The notes under the pieces: model-generated
What the model was told of the DNA's origin: nothing
What the model saw: the letters and a program-made list of their open reading frames with translations, nothing else
Databases searched by the model: none
Assembly: GCA_027533425.1 (NCBI GenBank)
Contig: JAPZUD010000004.1
Span: forward strand, 62,001-126,000
Reading direction: 5' to 3'
DNA from: Beijerinckiaceae bacterium
GTDB taxonomy: Bacteria; Pseudomonadota; Alphaproteobacteria; Rhizobiales; Beijerinckiaceae
Length of the DNA: 64,000 nt
Program-made: the position numbers and the translations under genes
Shown: in pieces, positions 58,492 through 64,000 of the stretch
Numbering within the stretch: position 1 is the stretch's first letter
How the letters are laid out: every line of letters begins with the position of its first letter

Positions 58492-59766
58492 ATGAACGCA
58501 CCCCTGTCCCATGCCCGCACGACCAGCCGCGCCCGTGCCCTGGTCTCGCCTTCCGGAATCGAGATCTGGCATGTCGAGGATTACACTGTCCCGCTTGTCT
58601 CGATGGAATTCGCCTTTGTCGGCGGTGCTGCGCAGGATCCGGACGGCATGGCCGGCCTCGCCAATCTGATGGCCGGCACGCTGGACGAAGGCGCCGGCCC
58701 GCATGATGCCTCGGTCTTCCAGGAGCGGCTGGAGGAGAAGGCGATCGAGCTGTCCTTCGATGCCAGCCGGGATCGTGTCGACGGGTCCCTCCGCACGCTT
58801 TCGGACCATGTCGAAGCCGCGTTCGACCTGCTGGCTCTGGCAGTCAACCAGCCGCGTTTCGACCAGGCCGCGATCGACCGAGTGCGCAGCCAGATCATTT
58901 CCGGCCTCCGGCGGGAGGAATCCGATCCTGGCGCCCGCGCGCGGGACCGGCTGAACGCCCTGGCTTTCGAGGGCCACAGTTATGCCCGCCCGGCGGATGG
59001 CCGCATCCCGGAACTGCAGGCGATCACCCGCAAGCATGTCGTCGCGCAGCATCAGGCCCTGTTCGGGCGTGATGCGCTTCATATTGCCGTGGTCGGGGCT
59101 ATCGCACCGGAGCACCTGACCGCCCTTGTCGAGAAGGCGTTCGGCAACCTGCCGGCCAAGGCCCGCCTGGCCACCATTCCCGATATCGGCGTCGGTCATG
59201 CCGGCCATCGCGAGATCGTGCCACTGGATATCCCCCAGTCCACCCTGTACCTCGCCATGCCCGGCATTGCGCGGAAGGACCCGGATTTCATGGCTGCCCT
59301 GCTGGTCAACCACATCCTCGGCGGCGGCAGCTTCACCTCGCGCCTCTGGATGGAGGTTCGCGAGAAACGCGGCCTCGCCTATTCGGTCTGGTCGAGCCTC
59401 TCCAACCGGCACCATGCCGAGACCTTCATCGCCGGCACGGCGACCAGCAACGAGCGCGTTGCCGAGTCGCTCTCGATCATGCTGGCCGAGATCGCGCGGA
59501 TGGCGGAAGCCGGCCCGACCGAGGAGGAAATGGCCAAGACCAAGGCCTTCCTGATCGGGTCCTATGCCCTCCGGTTCGATACCTCGCGGAAGATTGCCAA
59601 CCAATTGCTTGAAATCGCCATCGAGAAGCTGGGGATCGACTATATCGACCGCCGCAATGACGAGGTGGCGGCCGTTACCTTGCCGCAGATGCAGGCGGTG
59701 GCGCGGCGCCTTTTCGCTGGCCGCGAACCGCTTGTGGTCGTGGCCGGCCAACCCAAGGGGTTGTGA
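58492..59766 (+). CDS. M16 peptidase-like, non-catalytic partner
   Basis: 424 residues with the M16 fold but no HxxEH zinc motif: the equivalent place reads GLANLMAGTLDEGAG. The R/Y-pair region is kept (REKRGLAYSVWSSL near residue 285), as expected of the subunit that contributes substrate contacts. It is 16 nt downstream of the catalytic M16 gene and presumably forms a heterodimer with it. Confidence 0.92.
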   Translation: MNAPLSHARTTSRARALVSPSGIEIWHVEDYTVPLVSMEFAFVGGAAQDPDGMAGLANLMAGTLDEGAGPHDASVFQERLEEKAIELSFDASRDRVDGSLRTLSDHVEAAFDLLALAVNQPRFDQAAIDRVRSQIISGLRREESDPGARARDRLNALAFEGHSYARPADGRIPELQAITRKHVVAQHQALFGRDALHIAVVGAIAPEHLTALVEKAFGNLPAKARLATIPDIGVGHAGHREIVPLDIPQSTLYLAMPGIARKDPDFMAALLVNHILGGGSFTSRLWMEVREKRGLAYSVWSSLSNRHHAETFIAGTATSNERVAESLSIMLAEIARMAEAGPTEEEMAKTKAFLIGSYALRFDTSRKIANQLLEIAIEKLGIDYIDRRNDEVAAVTLPQMQAVARRLFAGREPLVVVAGQPKGL

Positions 59767-59831
59767 TCCGTTCCGGATCGTGGCAACGGCTGTGTCCGTG
59801 AGGCACGGCACTTTCGGCCGGGGATGAAAGA

Positions 59832-60770
59832 ATGGCTCTGACGGCAGACATGATGGTCGACAGGCGGCAGCTGCGCAGGAAGCTGACATTCTGGCGCGTG
59901 ATCGCGATTCTGGCCGCGCTCTCGGCGCTCGTCGTGGCCGGGCTCGCCTGGCGCGGCAGCCTCGGCTTTTCCCGCCCGCATATTGCCCGTATCACCATCG
60001 AGGGCATGATCACCGGCCGGCAATCGACGCTTGACGTGCTCAAGCGCGCGGACAACGCCAATGTCCAGGCTGTTATCCTGCGAATCAATTCCGGCGGCGG
60101 GACGACGGCCGGTTCCGAGGCCTTGTACAACGAGGTGCAGCGCCTCGCCGGCAAGAAGCCCGTGATCGCGGTTGTTGACGGCGTCGGCGCCTCCGGGGCC
60201 TACATGACCGCGCTCGGCGCCGAGCGGATTTTCGCCAATGGCAGCGGCATTGTCGGCTCGATCGGCGTGATCGCCCAGGTGCCCAATCTGTCGAAGCTGC
60301 TCGATACGCTGGGGGTCAAGGTCGAGTCGGTCCGTTCATCGCCGCTCAAGGCGATGCCGAGCGGCATCGAGCCGACCTCTCCCGAGGCGCGCAGGGCGCT
60401 TGAGGAGACGGTACTCGATACCTACCGCTGGTTCCGGGCGCTGGTGGGCGAGCGTCGGAAGCTCGAGGGTGAGGCGCTCGACAGGGTCACGGATGGCCGC
60501 GTCTTCACTGGCAGGCAGGCGCTTGAGCTCAAGCTCATCGATGCTCTCGGCGGCGAACGCGAGGCCATTGCCTGGCTGGAGGCCGAGAAGAAGATCGGCG
60601 CCAACCTCCCGGTGACGGATTACCGCCCGCGTCAGGCTTCCGGCACCCTGCCGGGGATCGCGGCCTTCCTCGGCGTCGACTGGCCGGGACTGGGCGACAC
60701 CGCGCGCGATATCCTTGGCCCCGGAGCGCTTGACGGCTTGGTGTCGATCTGGCAACCTTCCGGCCAATAA
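59832..60770 (+). CDS. sppA: Signal peptide peptidase SppA (short form)
   Basis: A 312-residue S49 peptidase with one N-terminal transmembrane helix (about 21-40) and a single catalytic domain. The Ser nucleophile is in DGVGASGAYM (near residue 121) and the general-base Lys in SSPLKAMPSG (near residue 173). It degrades cleaved signal peptides at the membrane. About half the length of E. coli SppA, like other Gram-negative short forms. Confidence 0.93.
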   Translation: MALTADMMVDRRQLRRKLTFWRVIAILAALSALVVAGLAWRGSLGFSRPHIARITIEGMITGRQSTLDVLKRADNANVQAVILRINSGGGTTAGSEALYNEVQRLAGKKPVIAVVDGVGASGAYMTALGAERIFANGSGIVGSIGVIAQVPNLSKLLDTLGVKVESVRSSPLKAMPSGIEPTSPEARRALEETVLDTYRWFRALVGERRKLEGEALDRVTDGRVFTGRQALELKLIDALGGEREAIAWLEAEKKIGANLPVTDYRPRQASGTLPGIAAFLGVDWPGLGDTARDILGPGALDGLVSIWQPSGQ

Positions 60771-60778
60771 TTATTCGA

Positions 60779-60791
60779 AATCAATTATCTA
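60779..60791 (+). promoter_or_regulatory. Possible IHF site upstream of ihfB
   Basis: AATCAA-TTAT-CTA matches WATCAA-N4-TTR at 12 of 13 positions, 53-65 bp before the ihfB ATG in an AT-rich stretch. It suggests autoregulation; unproven. Confidence 0.4.
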
Positions 60792-60843
60792 ACGGGTTTC
60801 GCCTTGCCGAGGGCGCGCCCGGTTTCCAGGGCAGAGGTATTCC

Positions 60844-61146
60844 ATGATCAAGTCCGAACTGGTGCTCAAGCTGGCCGAGCTGAACCCGCATCTTTACCAG
60901 CGGGATGTCGAGATTCTGGTCAATGCCATCCTCGACGAGATCACCGATGCGCTCAAGCGTGGCGACCGCGTCGAGCTGCGCGGCTTCGGCACGTTCTCGA
61001 TCAAGGAGCGGGATCCGCGCCAGGGCCGCAATCCGCGCACCGGCGAGAAGGTCAGCGTAACGGGCAAGGTTGTGCCGTATTTCAAAAGCGGCAAGGAAAT
61101 GCGCGAACGGCTCAACCCGAAGGCCGGCGCTGCCAAGCGCGCCTGA
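60844..61146 (+). CDS. ihfB: Integration host factor beta subunit
   Basis: A 100-residue DNA-bending protein of the HU/IHF family with the beta-type start [15 protein letters not shown]. The beta-arm and signature region [31 protein letters not shown] are near residues 40-70, including the Pro that intercalates DNA. It partners IhfA, encoded elsewhere. It is the first gene of the ihfB-lapA-OCD-trpF-trpB run. Confidence 0.96.
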   Translation: MIKSELVLKLAELNPHLYQRDVEILVNAILDEITDALKRGDRVELRGFGTFSIKERDPRQGRNPRTGEKVSVTGKVVPYFKSGKEMRERLNPKAGAAKRA

Positions 61147-61176
61147 CAAGCGGGCTGCTGGACAAGGAGAGACGCC

Positions 61177-61509
61177 GTGTTGCGCCTGCTGAAATTTCTG
61201 CTGCTGCTGCCGGTGGCAATCCTTCTGGTCCTGTTCGGCGTGGCAAACCGGCAGATCGTCAGCCTTGTGATCGATCCGCTTTCACCCCCGGCCGAGGCCT
61301 TGCGTGTTTCGGTGCCTTTGTTCCTCTTCTTCTTCGGAACGCTCGCTGTCGGCGCCGTGATCGGCTCGATGGTGACATGGTTTGCACAGGGGCGGCACCG
61401 CAAGGCCGAGCGTCAGTTCCGCCGCGAATGTGACCGCCTGCAGGATGAATGCACCCGGCTGAAGGCCCAGTCGGGCCAGGCTGCGACCCTGCTTCCTGCC
61501 ACAAGGTAA
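61177..61509 (+). CDS. lapA: LapA-domain membrane protein
   Basis: A 110-residue protein with two transmembrane helices (about 8-25 and 43-65) and a C-terminal helix-rich tail (DRLQDECTRLKAQ), matching the LapA (DUF1049) family of lipopolysaccharide-assembly proteins. GTG start with AGGAGA 6 nt upstream. It lies 30 bp after ihfB and 7 nt before the cyclodeaminase-like gene. Confidence 0.85.
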   Translation: MLRLLKFLLLLPVAILLVLFGVANRQIVSLVIDPLSPPAEALRVSVPLFLFFFGTLAVGAVIGSMVTWFAQGRHRKAERQFRRECDRLQDECTRLKAQSGQAATLLPATR

Positions 61510-61516
61510 CGCTGAC

Positions 61517-62467
61517 ATGCGTGTTCTGGAACAGGCCGCGATCGACGCGGCATTGACCATTCCTGCCCTGATCGAGGCCATTGATTCCCTCCTCCGGGCG
61601 GATGTCGTGGTCCCCGTGCGGCACCATCATCCGATCGCCCGCGAGGATGGCGAGGCCATGCATCTCATCATGCCGGCCTGGCATGCTGGCGCGGGTGGCT
61701 ATCTCGGGGTGAAGATCGTCAACGTCTTTCCCGGCAATGCCAATCGCGGCCTGCCCAGCGTGCTCGGCGCCTATGTGCTGATGAACGGCGATACCGGCGC
61801 TCCGATGGCGCTGATCGACGGCACGCGGCTGACCTTGTGGCGGACGGCTGCAACCTCCGCGCTTGCCGCGCGCTATCTCGCCCGGCCGGATGCGGCGACT
61901 CATCTCGTGGTCGGGGCCGGCGCGCTGGCGCCGTTCTTCCTGCGCGCCCACCGGGCCGTGCGGCCGGTAACCCGCTCGATCGTCTGGAACAAGACGCGCG
62001 CCAATGCGGAGAAGCTGGCCGCCAGCCTTGCTGCGGAAGGGCTGGATGTCGAGGTCGCGGAGGATCTCGAATCAGCTGTGCGGGAAGCCGATATCGTTTC
62101 AACCATCACGCTCTCGCGCGAACCTCTGGTCCGTGGCGCCTGGCTGAAGCCGGGCGCGCATCTTGACCTCGTCGGGGCTTTCACCCCGGCGATGCGCGAA
62201 ACTGACGATGATTGCGTGCTGCGGTCTCGGCTCTTCGCCGATACGCGCGGCGGGGCGCTGAAGGAAGGCGGCGATCTCGTCCAGCCGATCGCGGCGGGGC
62301 TGGTTTCCGCCGATCAGGTCGAGGCAGACCTGCCGGAGCTGGCGCGTGGGGCCGTGATCAATCCGCGCCAGCCGGACGACATCACGCTCTACAAGTCGAC
62401 CGGAGGCGCGATGTTCGATCTCGCGACCGCGATGCAGATCGCCCGCGCGACCGGTGCGGTGGCCTGA
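61517..62467 (+). CDS. Ornithine cyclodeaminase / mu-crystallin family protein
   Basis: 316 residues with an N-terminal substrate domain (LIMPAWHAGAGGYLGVKIVNVFP) and a C-terminal NAD-binding Rossmann domain (VVGAGALAPFFLRAHRAVRP near residue 132). Family members include ornithine cyclodeaminase, alanine dehydrogenase and ketimine reductase; sequence alone does not decide. It sits between lapA and trpF, overlapping trpF by one base (TGATG), an unusual insertion in this otherwise conserved order. Confidence 0.85.
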   Translation: MRVLEQAAIDAALTIPALIEAIDSLLRADVVVPVRHHHPIAREDGEAMHLIMPAWHAGAGGYLGVKIVNVFPGNANRGLPSVLGAYVLMNGDTGAPMALIDGTRLTLWRTAATSALAARYLARPDAATHLVVGAGALAPFFLRAHRAVRPVTRSIVWNKTRANAEKLAASLAAEGLDVEVAEDLESAVREADIVSTITLSREPLVRGAWLKPGAHLDLVGAFTPAMRETDDDCVLRSRLFADTRGGALKEGGDLVQPIAAGLVSADQVEADLPELARGAVINPRQPDDITLYKSTGGAMFDLATAMQIARATGAVA

Positions 62468-63135
62468 TGCCCCTGCTCGTCAAGATCTGCGGGCTGTCAA
62501 CGTCGGAATCGATCGATACCGCCATCGAGGCCGGGGCGGACCTGATCGCCTTCAATTTCCATCCGCGCAGCCCCCGCTATGTCTCCCTGGATCAGGCAGC
62601 GGCGCTGGCGGCGCATGCCCGTGGTCGGGTCGAGACGGTCGCGCTCGTGGTCAATGCCGAGGATGGCGTCCTGAGCGCGATCCGCTCGGCCGTCGAGCCG
62701 GATTCCTGGCAGTTTCACGGGCAGGAAACGCCCGAGCGCGTCCGGGACGTCCGGGCCGTCTGGGGCCGCCCTGTCATGAAGGCCATCGGCGTGTCCGGCC
62801 CGGCCGATCTCGCCGCCCTCGCCAGCTTTGCGCCGGTGGCGGACCGGCTCCTGCTGGATGCGAAACCGCCGAAGGACGCGGCCTATCCGGGCGGCCATGG
62901 CCAGCCCTTTGACTGGCGCGTCCTTTCGGCGCTTCCCCCGCATCGCCCGTTCATGCTATCGGGCGGCCTCACGCCGGAAAATGTGGGCGAGGCAATCCGC
63001 CTTGTCCGGGGCTTCGGTGTCAATCTGCTGGGCGTGGATGTCTCGTCCGGGGTCGAATCGGCGCCCGGCATCAAGGATCCGGCCCGGATCAGGGCCTTTG
63101 TCGCGGCGGCGCGCGAGGCCGAAGGAGCACGATGA
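62467..63135 (+). CDS. trpF: Phosphoribosylanthranilate isomerase
   Basis: A 222-residue TIM-barrel enzyme of tryptophan biosynthesis. The catalytic Cys is in [12 protein letters not shown] near residue 8 and the general-acid Asp in LLLDAKPP near residue 122. The phosphate-binding SGGLTPENV and [10 protein letters not shown] are in the C-terminal part. It overlaps the upstream gene by one base and trpB by 4 bp (ATGA), giving continuous translational coupling. Confidence 0.95.
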   Translation: MPLLVKICGLSTSESIDTAIEAGADLIAFNFHPRSPRYVSLDQAAALAAHARGRVETVALVVNAEDGVLSAIRSAVEPDSWQFHGQETPERVRDVRAVWGRPVMKAIGVSGPADLAALASFAPVADRLLLDAKPPKDAAYPGGHGQPFDWRVLSALPPHRPFMLSGGLTPENVGEAIRLVRGFGVNLLGVDVSSGVESAPGIKDPARIRAFVAAAREAEGAR

Positions 63136-64000
63136 TGGTGGTGCAGGAACGCCCGAATTCCTTCCGGACGGGCCCGGATGACAATGGCCGTTTCGGCTTG
63201 TTCGGGGGTCGCTTCGTCGCGGAAACGCTGATGCCGCTGATCCTCGAGCTCCAGAAGGCCTATGAGGCGGCGAAGGGCGATCCGGCCTTCCATGCCGAGA
63301 TGAGCAATATGCTCACCCATTATGTCGGCCGGCCCTCGCCGCTCTATTTCGCCGAGCGCATGACCGAGCATCTCGGAGGGGCGAAGATCTATTTCAAGCG
63401 CGACGAGCTGAATCATACCGGCGCGCACAAGGTCAACAATGTGCTCGGCCAGATCCTGCTTGCCCGCCGCATGGGCAAGAAGCGGATCATCGCCGAGACC
63501 GGCGCCGGGCAGCACGGCGTTGCCACGGCCACGCTCTGCGCCCGCTATGGCCTGCAATGCGTGGTCTATATGGGCGCGGTCGATGTCGAGCGGCAGAAGC
63601 CCAATGTCTTCCGGATGAAGATGCTCGGCGCCGAGGTCATCCCCGTCACCTCCGGCTCGAAGACGCTGAAGGATGCGATGAACGAGGCCCTCCGCGATTG
63701 GGTCACCAATGTCGCCGATACCTTCTATTGCATCGGCACCGTTGCCGGCCCGCATCCCTATCCGGCCATGGTCCGTGATTTCCAGTGCGTGATCGGCAAC
63801 GAGACGCGCGAGCAGATGATGGCAGCGGAAGGTCGCCTGCCGGACAGCCTGATCGCGGCGATCGGCGGCGGCTCGAATGCCATCGGCCTGTTCCATCCCT
63901 TCCTTGATGATGCCTCGGTCGAGATCTACGGCGTCGAGGCGGCCGGCCATGGCCTTTCCTCCGGTCTGCATGCCGCTTCGCTGACGGGCGGCCGCCCCGG
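63132..64000 (+). CDS. trpB: Tryptophan synthase beta chain (3' partial)
   Basis: The first ~289 residues of TrpB, which makes tryptophan from indole and serine with PLP. The gene runs off the right window edge. The PLP Lys is K100 in [11 protein letters not shown], with [17 protein letters not shown] and the phosphate-binding GGGSNAIG visible. Start at 63132 overlaps the trpF stop; a second ATG at 63135 is adjacent. trpA would be expected next. Confidence 0.97.
   Translation, partial: MMVVQERPNSFRTGPDDNGRFGLFGGRFVAETLMPLILELQKAYEAAKGDPAFHAEMSNMLTHYVGRPSPLYFAERMTEHLGGAKIYFKRDELNHTGAHKVNNVLGQILLARRMGKKRIIAETGAGQHGVATATLCARYGLQCVVYMGAVDVERQKPNVFRMKMLGAEVIPVTSGSKTLKDAMNEALRDWVTNVADTFYCIGTVAGPHPYPAMVRDFQCVIGNETREQMMAAEGRLPDSLIAAIGGGSNAIGLFHPFLDDASVEIYGVEAAGHGLSSGLHAASLTGGRP

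Noticed and set aside
1-64000. tRNA or rRNA genes, insertion sequences, prophage, CRISPR arrays, toxin-antitoxin or defence genes
   Set aside because: No cloverleaf, terminal inverted repeats with transposase, spaced repeats or defence-type proteins were seen. The region reads as ordinary chromosome.

Overview
This window is 64 kb of GC-rich chromosomal DNA from an alphaproteobacterium, most likely of the Hyphomicrobiales (Rhizobiales). Indicators are a short-type HisG with a HisZ regulatory partner, the small usg and DUF4170 genes, the lspA - DUF3035 - M16 - M16 order, the sppA - ihfB - lapA - trpF - trpB order, and a TipF-like degenerate EAL protein. I see no tRNA or rRNA gene, insertion sequence, prophage, CRISPR array or replication origin. 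The content is core and metabolic genes with very short intergenic gaps.

Layout: (1) 1-9.2 kb: 3' part of an ABC exporter, a LysR regulator, a full-length YeeE/YedE sulfur transporter, lepA, a pair of half-size YeeE/YedE genes behind a SqrR/BigR-like operator, transaldolase and a ScfR/RamB-type regulator. (2) 9.4-22.1 kb: aceA, glsA, usg, a CDF metal exporter, a nitroreductase, an O-antigen-ligase-like membrane protein, a four-gene operon M20 hydrolase - otnK - otnC - mgsA, a chromate transporter, a cold-shock gene with a long structured leader, and an extended IF-1. (3) 22.1-35.8 kb: ribokinase and GST, then the complete nitrate assimilation locus on the minus strand in the order nasT, nasS, leader, nrtA, nrtB, nrtD, nirB, nirD, nasA, cysG. 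(4) 36-42 kb: ECF sigma factor with anti-sigma factor, the tyrosine catabolism genes hpd and maiA with a divergent Lrp/AsnC regulator, and an SbmA/BacA-like ABC transporter. (5) 42-52 kb: hisS-hisZ-hisG, a beta-alanine-type transaminase, copper chaperone, Rid protein, TipF-like EAL protein, HAD hydrolase and CheY. (6) 51.6-64 kb: ribF, ileS-lspA-DUF3035, two M16 peptidases, sppA, ihfB, lapA, an ornithine-cyclodeaminase homolog, trpF and partial trpB.

The most informative non-coding element is the nas leader (33794-33922). It holds a GG-N10-GC sigma-54 promoter whose predicted start falls on the first hairpin. Two hexaloop hairpins follow, each with A at loop position 1 and G at position 4, as in ANTAR-protein targets. 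The second hairpin shares bases with an intrinsic terminator just before nrtA. With nasS and nasT next door, this reads as nitrate-responsive antitermination layered on nitrogen-limitation control.

Other regulatory signals worth attention are a perfect ATTC-N8-GAAT operator inside the promoter of the half-size sulfur transporters, a 9-bp inverted repeat with 15-bp spacer between hpd and its Lrp-type neighbour, clustered TTGTAA-type repeats between scfR and aceA, and a GNRA-loop hairpin plus four TCCAAA repeats in the cspA leader.
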